A stretch of DNA of 64,000 bases, taken from positions 506,479-570,478 of the forward strand of contig NZ_LMKM01000007.1 in assembly GCF_001421515.1 (NCBI RefSeq), read 5' to 3'. Every line of letters starts with the position of its first letter. Within the stretch, counting starts at the first letter, position 1. Shown here in pieces: positions 25,811 through 34,597 of the stretch. Origin of the DNA: Pedobacter sp. Leaf216. Its GTDB lineage: Bacteria; Bacteroidota; Bacteroidia; Sphingobacteriales; Sphingobacteriaceae. The position numbers were made by a program, and so were the translations under genes. The notes beneath the pieces were generated by a model. That model saw nothing but the letters and a program-made list of their open reading frames with translations. It was not told the origin of the DNA and made no database searches.

Positions 25811-26608
25811 ATGAGGTATTTCTTTCACATCGCCTATCAGGGTCAGTATTTTAGTGGATGGCAAAAACAGCCAGGGGTTAAAAGCGTTCAGGAAGTTATT
25901 GAACAAACACTTTCAAAAATTTTAAAAACGCCGATTGCCATTAATGGTTGCGGGCGCACCGATGCGCATGTGCATGCCAGTCAGTTTTTCTTCCATGCTG
26001 ATATCGAAAAAGAAATCACTTTTGATCTGCTTTATATCCTCAACAAAGCATTGCCATATAACATTGCCGTGTTCGACATTATGAAAATGGAAGGTAAACC
26101 TCATGCCCGCTTCGATGCCGTTCAACGGAAATACGACTATTTTGTTCATACTTATAAAGATCCTTTCCTCAGCACACAAAGTTCATTTTATCAAGTTAAT
26201 AATCTCGATTTTGATAAAATGAAAGCTGTTGTAGCACTTTTACCTCAGTACAAAGATTACAGGGCTTTTTGCACCCATCCGGATAAATACGAACATACCA
26301 TTTGTAATGTAATGGAAGCTGCTTTATTTGTAAATCCAAAAGGTGATAGGTTCAGGTTCCATATTGCGAGCAACCGCTTTTTAGGTAAAATGATCCGCAT
26401 TATAATGGGCAAATTATTAATGGTTGGTAAAGGAGAACTAAGTTTTGATGAATTTGAGAGTGAGCTGATTACGTTAAAGGCTGCTAAACTATCATTACCC
26501 GCCCACCCTACAGGCTTATACCTTTCCAAGGTTACTTACCCTTACCTTAATTTAGCACCCCGTACAGAGTTTATCCATGGCGAGGCTACACAGTGGATTT
26601 TACTTTAA
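25811..26608 (+). CDS. truA: tRNA pseudouridine(38-40) synthase
   Basis: A 265-residue TruA enzyme that isomerises uridines 38-40 in the anticodon arm. The catalytic Asp51 lies in GCGRTDAHVHASQF; YFFHIAYQGQYFSGWQ at the start and the ARFDAVQRKYDYFVH and FRFHIASNRFLGKMIR segments are typical. The ATG at 25811 is the natural start. It may form an operon with two small lipoprotein genes that follow by 36 and 10 bp. Confidence 0.95.
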   Translation: MRYFFHIAYQGQYFSGWQKQPGVKSVQEVIEQTLSKILKTPIAINGCGRTDAHVHASQFFFHADIEKEITFDLLYILNKALPYNIAVFDIMKMEGKPHARFDAVQRKYDYFVHTYKDPFLSTQSSFYQVNNLDFDKMKAVVALLPQYKDYRAFCTHPDKYEHTICNVMEAALFVNPKGDRFRFHIASNRFLGKMIRIIMGKLLMVGKGELSFDEFESELITLKAAKLSLPAHPTGLYLSKVTYPYLNLAPRTEFIHGEATQWILL

Positions 26609-26644
26609 CTGTAGCGTTTTTACTTCGGCCCACGTTTAAAGGGT

Positions 26645-27094
26645 ATGAAAGTCCAAATCTGTATTCTTTTATTTGCTCTTGCACTGCTATCTTTTGGCTG
26701 TAAAAAAGCAACAACAGTCGATGTGCTATTGGATGGCCATTATACAGGTGTTTTAGTAATTACCAACAGCGTAAAATCTGTACCTGAAACCCGACCGATT
26801 TCAATTACCTTAAAAGATGGCAGGTTTAACATCATGCCTAACGCCAATTCGAATCTTAAACCCTACGGAGGCAAAGGAACTTATACTTTCGAAAATGGAA
26901 CGGGTTATTTTACTGATGAAGGCATTTGGACAGCAGATTTCGATTGGAACATGATTTTAAATGGCGAATACGATATCAGAAGCAGTGGCGTAGATTTAAC
27001 GCTCAGAAGAAAAAGTAAAACAAAAACAGATTTATCTCCGGCTACATCTTATGCTACGCTGGAATACGAATACATTTTAAAAAGAACAAATTAA
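26645..27094 (+). CDS. Small putative lipoprotein, unknown function
   Basis: 149 residues. The N-terminus is a lipoprotein signal: hydrophobic stretch ending in LLSFGC (Cys19), followed by KKATT. The mature part is rich in beta-prone segments with aromatic residues (GTYTFENGTGYFTDEG, DFDWNMILNGEYDI) and resembles small lipocalin-like or META-like Bacteroidota lipoproteins; that likeness is only by eye. It precedes another lipoprotein gene of similar start by 10 bp. Probably in the periplasm or outer membrane. Confidence 0.75.
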   Translation: MKVQICILLFALALLSFGCKKATTVDVLLDGHYTGVLVITNSVKSVPETRPISITLKDGRFNIMPNANSNLKPYGGKGTYTFENGTGYFTDEGIWTADFDWNMILNGEYDIRSSGVDLTLRRKSKTKTDLSPATSYATLEYEYILKRTN

Positions 27095-27104
27095 ACTCTT
27101 ATAT

Positions 27105-27494
27105 ATGAAAAATTTAATACTCTCCATCATTATCCTCTCGGCATTAGCTTTTGGTTGTAAAAAGAAAACGGAAGGAACCACCACTGGTTATTCTTTCGAA
27201 ATAAATACCTCAAAGCAGATTGATGAAGCCAATTTAATATTGACAAAAATAAACGATAGCCGTTGTACATCAAGTGCTTTTTGTATTGGTCCTAGTTCAA
27301 CGCAAACCTATTTCAAGCTGAAATCAGGTAATACTGAGCAGGAGATCATTTTATGTAAAGGAGATTGCGGTACCATAGGTGCTACAGCCAAATTGAAAAT
27401 TAACGGAGTGAATTACGTAATCAAATTAATAGAAGTTAGTTTTCGAGAAGAGAATACTGCACAGACGGTAAAGGTTGAGTTAACAAGATTTTAG
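27105..27494 (+). CDS. Small putative lipoprotein, unknown function
   Basis: 129 residues with a lipobox (LAFGC, Cys18, followed by KKKTEG). The mature domain contains four Cys (near RCTSSAFC and LCKGDC), an even number that suggests two disulfides in the periplasm. I do not recognise the family. The signal peptide resembles that of the preceding gene, but the mature domains are not obviously similar. Confidence 0.75.
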   Translation: MKNLILSIIILSALAFGCKKKTEGTTTGYSFEINTSKQIDEANLILTKINDSRCTSSAFCIGPSSTQTYFKLKSGNTEQEIILCKGDCGTIGATAKLKINGVNYVIKLIEVSFREENTAQTVKVELTRF

Positions 27495-27556
27495 GTTTAG
27501 GTTTGCTTGGGCATCGAAAATTGATCTGTTCGATGACCCAAGTTTTTTACTTCACG

Positions 27557-28777
27557 CTATTTAAACCTGATGGCCTTCAATGGAGAAACCTTACTTATTA
27601 ATAGTGAAGGGATGATCAAAACGGTTAAACATACCACCACTGTAACCACGTTAAGCAACAGCACATCAATAAAATGAAATTCTATTGGTGCGTAAGCCAG
27701 AAAATAAGAGGCCTGGTTAAGTTTAAAAATATGTGTTGATTGCTGTAAAAAACCAAGGCCTAAGCCTAATATATTACCAAGCAAAAGACCGATACCAATT
27801 AGATAAGCTGCATTGTAGAGAAAAATCTTCATGATGCTCCAGTTAGTAGCCCCAAAAGATTTTAACATACCAATCATATTTGTTTTCTCTAAAATCATGA
27901 TGAGTAATGCCGTTACCATGTTAATTACGCCAACAATAAGCATTAAAATTAACAGCACATTGGTATTTACATCCAGTAATCCTAACCAGGTAAAAATATT
28001 AGGGAAATTTTCTTCAATAGAATAAGAACGTAAATTACGTGGTAGCCCTTCGTAAATTTGATCAGCAATGGGTTTAAGTCTGTTAAAATCTTTAATCCTG
28101 ATCTCTATGCCGCCAATTTCGTTGGCATTCCAATTATTTAAGCGTTTAATTATATTCAGGTTGCCCAGTACAAAACCCTTGTCGATATCTTCTACACCAA
28201 TATCATAAATGCCTACAATTTTAAATTTACGCGGGCGTAACTGATTCTGAACAAAATACATGATAAAATCATCGCCAGTTTTGAGCTTTAGCCGGTTGGC
28301 TGTATAATTGGAGATTAAAAGTTCCTGCATGGCAGCGGTACTATCTGCAAAATCGATAATTGTGCCGCTGATGATGTGCTGTTTAATGTAATCCCACTTA
28401 TAATTTTTATCTACACCTTTAAAATTAATCCCTTCTATTTCATTATTGGCCGAAAGGATGGCTGGTTTGGTAGCAAATGGATAATAATATTCTATATCAC
28501 TATTGGTTTTAAGCATTTTCTGCGTTTCGGCATCAAGCACAAAAGGCGAATGTTCAAAAGAATTGTTCAAATCATAGCGGGTAATCTGCACATCGCCCAA
28601 ATAGCCCCTCACCTTATCCTGAATTTCTGTTTTAAAACCTTTAATAATGGCGATTGAAAGAATCATAACAGCCAAACTCAACATTACCCCTGCTATTGCA
28701 ATGCGAACAATCAGTTTTGAAAAAGTACGTTCAGATTTAATGGCTATCCGCCCTGCTATGAAATATTCGAAATTCAA
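27557..28777 (-). CDS. FtsX-like ABC transporter permease (LolC/E/MacB-type)
   Basis: The 406-residue protein has one N-terminal membrane helix (about 22-46, IRIAIAGVMLSLAVMILSIAII), a long periplasmic MacB-PCD-like domain (about 50-265), then three helices in the FtsX core (about 270-290, 316-338, 370-395). The pattern MNFEYFIAGRIA followed by IAIAGVMLSLAV is that of LolC/LolE-like lipoprotein releasing permeases. No ATPase partner lies next to it, as is usual in Bacteroidota. The start is TTG (28775-28777); no better in-frame start precedes the conserved N-terminus. Confidence 0.85.
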   Translation of the reverse strand: MNFEYFIAGRIAIKSERTFSKLIVRIAIAGVMLSLAVMILSIAIIKGFKTEIQDKVRGYLGDVQITRYDLNNSFEHSPFVLDAETQKMLKTNSDIEYYYPFATKPAILSANNEIEGINFKGVDKNYKWDYIKQHIISGTIIDFADSTAAMQELLISNYTANRLKLKTGDDFIMYFVQNQLRPRKFKIVGIYDIGVEDIDKGFVLGNLNIIKRLNNWNANEIGGIEIRIKDFNRLKPIADQIYEGLPRNLRSYSIEENFPNIFTWLGLLDVNTNVLLILMLIVGVINMVTALLIMILEKTNMIGMLKSFGATNWSIMKIFLYNAAYLIGIGLLLGNILGLGLGFLQQSTHIFKLNQASYFLAYAPIEFHFIDVLLLNVVTVVVCLTVLIIPSLLISKVSPLKAIRFK

Positions 28778-28956
28778 TTTAATCTATTTGTTAAGTAACA
28801 AAAATGCTCAATTCCTTTTAAAAAATGGCATTTTAAAAAATAAATAACCAACTTTAAAGATCCTTCATCAAGTTATAATGAGCCGGTACCATAGCATCAA
28901 TCAAAATATTGGGTAAATTGTTTTGTTATAATACCGAAAGATAAGAATTACTGAAT

Positions 28957-30225
28957 ATGAAAAACTACATCAGCTTTGCTTTAACCAGTTTAATTGCATT
29001 ATCGGCCTGCGGACAGCCAAAACCACTGGAGCAGGAAGTGCTTGGCAAAAAAAGCCCTGAAAACAGGAAATTGATGATCAGGAGTGTTAAGCTTCCATCA
29101 ACCTTAAAAACAGGTGCCGAACAAACCGAAAAATACCTCTCTATTTTAAAAGGAAAGCGGGTTGGCATGGTGGTAAATCCAACCTCGGTTATCGGCACAG
29201 AAACTTCGGTTGACAGCCTATTAAAACTTGGCGTAAAAATTCAGAAAATATTTGGCCCTGAACATGGGTTTAGGGGCAATGCAAGCGCAGGTGTTACCGT
29301 TAATGACGATGTAGATACCAAAACAGGCATAAAAGCCATTTCGCTTTATGGTAAGCACAGTACCCCTACTGCAGAGGATTTGGCGGATATTGATATAATG
29401 GTTTTTGATATTCAGGATGTGGGCGTACGCTTTTACACGTACATAAATACTTTGCAGCACGTAATGGAAGCCTGCGCGGTAAACAATAAAACCTTATTGA
29501 TATTAGATCGCCCTAATCCGAACGGCTATTTAATTGATGGCCCAATATTAGATCCTAAGTTTAAATCAGGTATCGGCGTACAACCCATTCCAATTGCACA
29601 CGGCTTAACTGTGGGCGAATATGCACAAATGTTGAATGGCGAAGGCTGGTTAAAAGATAAAGTGAAATGTAAAATCACGATCATCAAAAATGCCAATTAT
29701 AACCACGACATGGAATATACTTTGCCTGTTAAACCTTCTCCGAACTTAAACACACAGCAATCCATTTTACTTTATCCTTCTACCTGTTTATTTGAGGGCA
29801 CTTATTTAAACCATGGCCGCGGAACAATGTTTCCTTTTACTGTGGTTGGCGCACCTTATTTAAAAGGTAAATTCGATTTCAGTTTTACGCCAAAAAGTAT
29901 AAAAGGCATGTCGGAAACACCATTATTTCAGGATCAGGTATGTTATGGCCTGGATTTAAGAAATTACGACACCTCAATACTTGTAAAATCAAAGCAGGTA
30001 AACATCAGTTGGTTAATTGAATTGTATAATGCATCGCCAAGAAAAGAAGATTTCTTTAACAGCAAACTGAGTAAAGAGATGGGAACTATTGAGAGATTGG
30101 TTGGTGTGGCCGATTTTAGGCAACAGGTAATTGATGGAAAAAGCGAGGAAGAAATCAGGGCAAGCTGGGAACCTGGCTTAAGTGCTTACAAAACGATGCG
30201 TAAAAAATATTTACTTTATGATTAA
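28957..30225 (+). CDS. DUF1343/NamZ-like exo-beta-N-acetylmuramidase lipoprotein
   Basis: The 422-residue product has a lipobox (LSAC, Cys18), a short linker, then the DUF1343 domain: GKRVGMVVNPTSVIG, KIFGPEHGFRGNASAGV, DIMVFDIQDVGVRFYTYI, LDRPNPNG, and the C-terminal domain with PSPNLNTQQSILLYPSTCLFEGT and RGTMFPF. Characterised members (NamZ) remove terminal MurNAc from peptidoglycan fragments, so a role in cell-wall recycling is likely. Length is normal. It stands alone on its strand. Confidence 0.9.
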   Translation: MKNYISFALTSLIALSACGQPKPLEQEVLGKKSPENRKLMIRSVKLPSTLKTGAEQTEKYLSILKGKRVGMVVNPTSVIGTETSVDSLLKLGVKIQKIFGPEHGFRGNASAGVTVNDDVDTKTGIKAISLYGKHSTPTAEDLADIDIMVFDIQDVGVRFYTYINTLQHVMEACAVNNKTLLILDRPNPNGYLIDGPILDPKFKSGIGVQPIPIAHGLTVGEYAQMLNGEGWLKDKVKCKITIIKNANYNHDMEYTLPVKPSPNLNTQQSILLYPSTCLFEGTYLNHGRGTMFPFTVVGAPYLKGKFDFSFTPKSIKGMSETPLFQDQVCYGLDLRNYDTSILVKSKQVNISWLIELYNASPRKEDFFNSKLSKEMGTIERLVGVADFRQQVIDGKSEEEIRASWEPGLSAYKTMRKKYLLYD

Positions 30226-30244
30226 GAGTTGAATGTTTGAGAGC

Positions 30245-30350
30245 TTGAATGGCAGAAGAAGTAATCCTTAAATTGCGCTGGCAATTCTTTTCAAACTTAA
30301 CCGAAAGAGGTTTGTTGTTATAGATAATTGATAGGCACTGTGCCATTCAA
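30245..30350. repeat. Inverted repeat flanking a hairpin region
   Basis: Perfect 10-bp arms TTGAATGGCA (30245-30254) and TGCCATTCAA (30341-30350), 86 bp apart, in the leader of a small gene. It could fold as a long RNA structure or be a miniature repeat; nothing more can be said. Confidence 0.4.
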
Positions 30351-30374
30351 TCATTTAAACTCAATAATTTAGTT

Positions 30375-30581
30375 ATGAGCGGTCCGAAAGTTAAAAGTGA
30401 TAAACCTGGAAGCAATTACCAGGAAGAGGTGCCAAAAGGCAGAGAACCAGTTGACCATAAAACGGTTAGAAAAGAAAACGACAGTACGCCAAATAAGGCA
30501 CCTAAAACCAATGATCCTGCTAAGCAGCGAGAACTGGAAGAGCAACCTGTTCATCCGATTAAAAAAGCACCAAAAGAATAA
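30375..30581 (+). CDS. Small hydrophilic disordered protein
   Basis: 68 residues, almost all charged or polar, rich in Lys, Pro and Glu, no hydrophobic core; it reads as intrinsically disordered. No family recognised. ATG follows an AT-rich leader. Converges with the sensor kinase gene 13 bp downstream. Accepted as probable because the codon usage looks like real coding (Lys AAA, Pro CCA/CCT) and overlapping frames lack any signature. Confidence 0.55.
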   Translation: MSGPKVKSDKPGSNYQEEVPKGREPVDHKTVRKENDSTPNKAPKTNDPAKQRELEEQPVHPIKKAPKE

Positions 30582-30594
30582 TTTATGGTTCTAC

Positions 30595-32442
30595 TTAAAT
30601 TTTCAATGCAAAAGAAAAAGTAGAACCTTTACCTTCTTCGCTCTCCACCCAAATTCTGCCACCTTCATTTTTAATAATTTCTGAAGAAATATACAATCCA
30701 AGGCCTAAGCCTGGGTAGGTATGTTGTAGATTGCCGCCTACGCGATAAAACTGATCGAAAACCAGGTGTTGTAGTGCTTTGGAAATTCCGATACCATAAT
30801 CGCGCACACTTAAAATCACTTGATTATGCTGCGTATAGGTAATTACATCAATCTGGTTGGCATCTGTAGAATATTTAATGGCATTTGATAAAAAGTTGGT
30901 AATTACCTGCCCAATACGTTCGCGATCAAAGTAAACTATACCATTACTTTTTAAATCAACTGTAATACGGTGTTTGGAAGTAATGTGCTGCATTTCATCA
31001 ACAATCTCTGTCACCGCCTGATCGAAATCGAATTTTGTAGGATTAAAGGTCATTTTACCGGATTGAATTTTGGTTACATCAAGCAAATCACCAATTAAAC
31101 CAGTTAAGCGGTTTAACTGAAGGTCCATTTTGTGCACCATTGCGGCCTTTTTATCATCACCTTCATTCCTGATCATTTTTTCCAACACCTGGGTATAGGC
31201 CTTAATACTGGTAACGGGTGTTTTCAACTCATGGCTTGCAATGCCTAAAAACTCATCTTTCTGTTGCTGAAGCTGCACCTGTTTGGTTACGTCCATTGCG
31301 GCATGTAAAATGGCGTAAACTTCACCATCCGCATTTCGTAAAGGTTTATAAGTAAAATTAAACCATAGTTTTTGCAGCTTACCATCTACAGGCAATATAG
31401 CTTCCTGTTGGTCGGCATGATATGGAACTCCGGTTCTATATACTTCTTTGAGGATATCAACAAAGGGTTGCCCTTTTAACTCCGGTATGGCATCTTCCAT
31501 CGGTTTTCCAAGTACACTTTTATCTTTACCCCAAAACTGTAGCATTTCATCATTGGCTAAAGAAATAATAATATCTTCGGTTTCGTAATAACCTGTGGCC
31601 ATTGGTGTATCGAGCAATAAATTTCTAAAACGCGCTTCACTTTTAGCCATCTCCATCCGCGAAGTTACCAGGGAGGTAATCTCATTGGCCACCACCATAA
31701 TTCCGGTAACTGTGTTGTGCTGATCGCGGATTGGATCATAAACAAAATTGAAATAACAATCTTGTAAGGTGCCCTCACGCTCTATCCTCGCCATGGTTTC
31801 GTAACCATAGTGGGCAACCCCGGTAGTGTAAACATTGGTAAGCAAATCATGAAAAGGCTGCCCTTTAAGTTCGGGCAAACCATCTATTAAATCTTTACTG
31901 ATTACATCTTCCGTTTTGCCCCACAATTTTAGTAGGTCTGCATTTGCCTGCTCAATAACAAAGTTTTCGCCCTTTAAAATTCCAATGGCTACGGGCGCAT
32001 CCAAAATCATTTTGCGAAACAGTTCTTCACTTGCTTTTACTTTTAACCTGGCATTTACCAATTCGGTAACATCTGTAGCATTATTAAGAATCCCCCAAAC
32101 ATTGCCTTCTTCATCTTTTAAAGGTTTGTAAATAAAATCGAAGTAAAAAGTTTGGAGTATGCCGTTAATGATCAGCATTACGCGGTCTTCTTTTGTTTCG
32201 TAAGCAATGCCGGTTTGGCGAACATTTTGTAAAATCTCTAAAAAAGGCTGACCTTCCAGCTCTGGCAAAGCAATGGCAAGTTCTTGCCCTATAACATCAC
32301 GCTCTCGCCCCCACGCTTTAAGAATTGCCTTGTTGGCTACTTTTATAACCATCTTTTCTCCGATATAAAGGCCAATTGGCATCGGAGATTCTTCAATTAA
32401 GGTGTAAAAAATAGTAGCGTTATCGTCAAGGTTAATTTGCAT
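30595..32442 (-). CDS. Triple-PAS sensor histidine kinase
   Basis: The 615-residue kinase has no membrane segment, so it is cytoplasmic. Three PAS domains lie at about 10-130, 140-260 and 270-390; each repeats the text PEL(E/K)GQPF and a following V-x-x-TG at about 60, 190 and 320, so the domains arose by internal duplication with a period near 130. HisKA follows with the phospho-acceptor His404 (GIASHELKTPVTS); the HATPase has NFLSNAIKYS (N box), DYGIGIS (G1) and GLGLGLYIS (G2). No response regulator is adjacent. A -7 box TATATTTG is at 32459-32466. Its signal is unknown; three similar PAS copies suggest one ligand type. Confidence 0.92.
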   Translation of the reverse strand: MQINLDDNATIFYTLIEESPMPIGLYIGEKMVIKVANKAILKAWGRERDVIGQELAIALPELEGQPFLEILQNVRQTGIAYETKEDRVMLIINGILQTFYFDFIYKPLKDEEGNVWGILNNATDVTELVNARLKVKASEELFRKMILDAPVAIGILKGENFVIEQANADLLKLWGKTEDVISKDLIDGLPELKGQPFHDLLTNVYTTGVAHYGYETMARIEREGTLQDCYFNFVYDPIRDQHNTVTGIMVVANEITSLVTSRMEMAKSEARFRNLLLDTPMATGYYETEDIIISLANDEMLQFWGKDKSVLGKPMEDAIPELKGQPFVDILKEVYRTGVPYHADQQEAILPVDGKLQKLWFNFTYKPLRNADGEVYAILHAAMDVTKQVQLQQQKDEFLGIASHELKTPVTSIKAYTQVLEKMIRNEGDDKKAAMVHKMDLQLNRLTGLIGDLLDVTKIQSGKMTFNPTKFDFDQAVTEIVDEMQHITSKHRITVDLKSNGIVYFDRERIGQVITNFLSNAIKYSTDANQIDVITYTQHNQVILSVRDYGIGISKALQHLVFDQFYRVGGNLQHTYPGLGLGLYISSEIIKNEGGRIWVESEEGKGSTFSFALKI

Positions 32443-32458
32443 ATGGGGGATAAAAAAA

Positions 32459-32466
32459 CAAATATA
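32459..32466 (-). promoter_or_regulatory. -7 box of the triple-PAS kinase
   Basis: TATATTTG on the minus strand, 16 bases before the ATG. It lies in the 33-bp gap after the topoisomerase gene, so the kinase can be transcribed on its own. Confidence 0.5.
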
Positions 32467-32475
32467 ATGGGTTTT

Positions 32476-33519
32476 CTATTTAGTATTTGATTTTAAAAAC
32501 GACAATAAAACTTTTTCATCATGTGCTAAACCCAATTTACCCAGTTCTTTATTGTTATTCATTTTTTTCATGTATTTACCAAGCTCATTATTTTCGTAAG
32601 CGGTAAGCAGTAAAGGATATACGTACGAACTTTTACATACGGCTCTTGTATTTCCCAGTTTTTTGGCCACACAATCCAAAACAGAAACAATAGCTTTTTT
32701 CGAATTCAAACTTAAATGCTCGTCTATACTGCATTTGGAAAATTGGCGCAAAGCCTCAAGGGTACCTCCCCAGGTTCTAAAATCTTTAGCGGTAAAATCA
32801 TCTCCGGTAATTTCTTTAATGTAGGCGTTTATTTTGCCAGAATCAATGCTTTTATGTTCTTTACCGTTTGAGTAAAACTGGAAAAGTTCCTGACCAGGAA
32901 TATCCCTGCATTTTTTCACCATTTTGGCAAGCGATCTATCATTCAGTTCAACCTTTTGCTGTACCCCTTTTTTACCCACAAAATCCATGGTTATTTTACT
33001 GCCTTCTATTTTAACGTGCTTATCGCGAAGGGTTGTAAGTCCGAATGAGCCATAAAGCTGCTTATAACTCTCGTTACCTACACGGATTAACGTTTTTTGA
33101 AGTACATCTACTGAGATCGCTAAAACTTTGCGTTCGTCGAAATCTTTTCTGCGGAGGTCTTTTTCCAGGTTTTTACGTGCATTGGGCAATGCTTTTCCAA
33201 ATTCAAGCAAGCGAAAATACTTATCTTCCGATCTGCGGCTGGTCCATTTTGCATGGTACCTATACTGCTTCCTGCCCGCAGCATCAATCCCCGTAACCTG
33301 TAAGTAGGCATTGGGTTTATTGGCTATCCATACATTTTGCCATGCAGGCGGAATAACGAGTGCTTTAATTCTGTCGAGGTGCTTTTCATCAGTGATTTTA
33401 TCGCCATTCTTATCTTCGTAATGGAATTTTCCCGGTTTCCCTTTCCGGTAAATCCCAGGCATAGTATCAGTTACATATACCAATCCACTTGCTTTAACAA
33501 CATCTTTGCCTTGTACCAT
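32476..33519 (-). CDS. DNA topoisomerase IB
   Basis: The 347-residue bacterial type IB topoisomerase relaxes supercoils through a 3'-phosphotyrosyl link. Visible catalytic set: Arg146 (LIRVGN), Lys in VGKKG (183-184), Arg248 (DFRTWGGT), and Tyr299 (SSYVYP); the position often held by His in eukaryotic and viral enzymes is Asn here (LGNTRA), as in bacterial members. The N-terminal region with PAWQNVWI and GRKQYRYHAKW is typical. It lies upstream of and close to the sensor kinase (33 bp), on the same strand. Full length. Confidence 0.93.
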   Translation of the reverse strand: MVQGKDVVKASGLVYVTDTMPGIYRKGKPGKFHYEDKNGDKITDEKHLDRIKALVIPPAWQNVWIANKPNAYLQVTGIDAAGRKQYRYHAKWTSRRSEDKYFRLLEFGKALPNARKNLEKDLRRKDFDERKVLAISVDVLQKTLIRVGNESYKQLYGSFGLTTLRDKHVKIEGSKITMDFVGKKGVQQKVELNDRSLAKMVKKCRDIPGQELFQFYSNGKEHKSIDSGKINAYIKEITGDDFTAKDFRTWGGTLEALRQFSKCSIDEHLSLNSKKAIVSVLDCVAKKLGNTRAVCKSSYVYPLLLTAYENNELGKYMKKMNNNKELGKLGLAHDEKVLLSFLKSNTK

Positions 33520-33610
33520 TTTTGCCTGTAAGTATGGGTTTATTTTTAGTTATTTTGCAAAACTTTAACGCGGGTAGTCACGTTATTTTTTAGAAACACA
33601 ACACTTTCAT

Positions 33611-34519
33611 ATGAAAATAGTTTTTATGGGTACGCCCGATTTCGCTGTAGCTTCTTTAGATGCTTTAGTTCAAGCCAATTTCGATGTAGTTGCAGTGGTT
33701 ACTGCTCCAGATAAACCTGCCGGCCGCGGACAGAAAATGAATGAAAGTGCTGTAAAAAAATATGCTGTAGAAAAAGGGATTCCTGTTCTGCAACCAGAAA
33801 AACTTAAAAACCCTGAGTTTATTGAAGAATTAAGGTCGTACCAGGCTGATTTACAAGTAGTGGTTGCCTTTAGAATGTTGCCTGTAGTGGTATGGAGCAT
33901 GCCTGCTAAAGGCACCATAAATTTACATGGTTCATTGTTACCTCAATATAGAGGGGCTGCACCAATTAACCATGCCATTATAAATGGTGAAAAAGAAAGT
34001 GGTGTAACTACCTTTTTTCTTAAGGAGGAAATTGATACCGGTGATATTATCCTTAGCGATAGTGTTGCCATTGCAGATAACGATACCGCTGGCGATTTAC
34101 ACGATAAACTGATGGTTATTGGAGCTAAACTTTTAGTAAAAACCCTACATGCAATTGAAGCAGGAGATGTAAACGAACAGCCGCAACCACAAAGCGGCGA
34201 ACTAAAACATGCACCTAAAATTTTTAAAGAAGACTGCAAAATTGATTGGAACAATACTGCACAGCGCATCCATAATTTAATTCGTGGTTTAAGTCCTTAC
34301 CCTACGGCTTTTACTCTACTAAACGATAAAAATTTAAAGGTATTTAAAGCAGAAATAGAAGATAAAGAACCTGGAATTGCCGCCGGTGGCTTTTTAACAG
34401 ATGGTAAAACTTACCTTAAGTTTGCTGCAAAAGATGGTTTTATAAATCTTCTGGATATTCAGTACGAAGGTAAGAAACGGATGTTGATTGAGGATTTTTT
34501 AAGGGGAATGCGGTTGTAA
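33611..34519 (+). CDS. fmt: Methionyl-tRNA formyltransferase
   Basis: The 302-residue enzyme formylates initiator Met-tRNA using 10-formyl-THF. Core catalytic residues Asn104 and His106 lie in GTINLHGSLLP, and Asp145 in EIDTGDIIL; the HGSLLPQYRGAAPI motif is diagnostic of Fmt. A C-terminal OB domain for tRNA binding completes it. No def gene is beside it. The start is supported by the usual MKIVFMGTPDFAV N-terminus. Confidence 0.96.
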   Translation: MKIVFMGTPDFAVASLDALVQANFDVVAVVTAPDKPAGRGQKMNESAVKKYAVEKGIPVLQPEKLKNPEFIEELRSYQADLQVVVAFRMLPVVVWSMPAKGTINLHGSLLPQYRGAAPINHAIINGEKESGVTTFFLKEEIDTGDIILSDSVAIADNDTAGDLHDKLMVIGAKLLVKTLHAIEAGDVNEQPQPQSGELKHAPKIFKEDCKIDWNNTAQRIHNLIRGLSPYPTAFTLLNDKNLKVFKAEIEDKEPGIAAGGFLTDGKTYLKFAAKDGFINLLDIQYEGKKRMLIEDFLRGMRL

Positions 34520-34545
34520 AGGTATTTGGCATTCGAAGGATTTTA

Positions 34546-34597
34546 ACCACAGATTTACAGCTCAGTTTGCCACGGAAACACAGAAAGCACGGAGGTA
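34546..34597. repeat. ACCACAGAT / CACAGAAAGCACGGAG repeat module
   Basis: The module reads taaccacagattta...cacggaaacacagaaagcacgg. Its reverse complement returns at about 53857-53911 and in part at 54059-54085, next to the other hairpin array. Related ACCACAGAT text is at 5151 and about 53500. Confidence 0.65.

Noticed and set aside
30397-30684. 95-codon frame overlapping the small disordered protein and kinase end
   Set aside because: It runs into the kinase gene on the opposite strand and has no signature; the 30375 frame is preferred.
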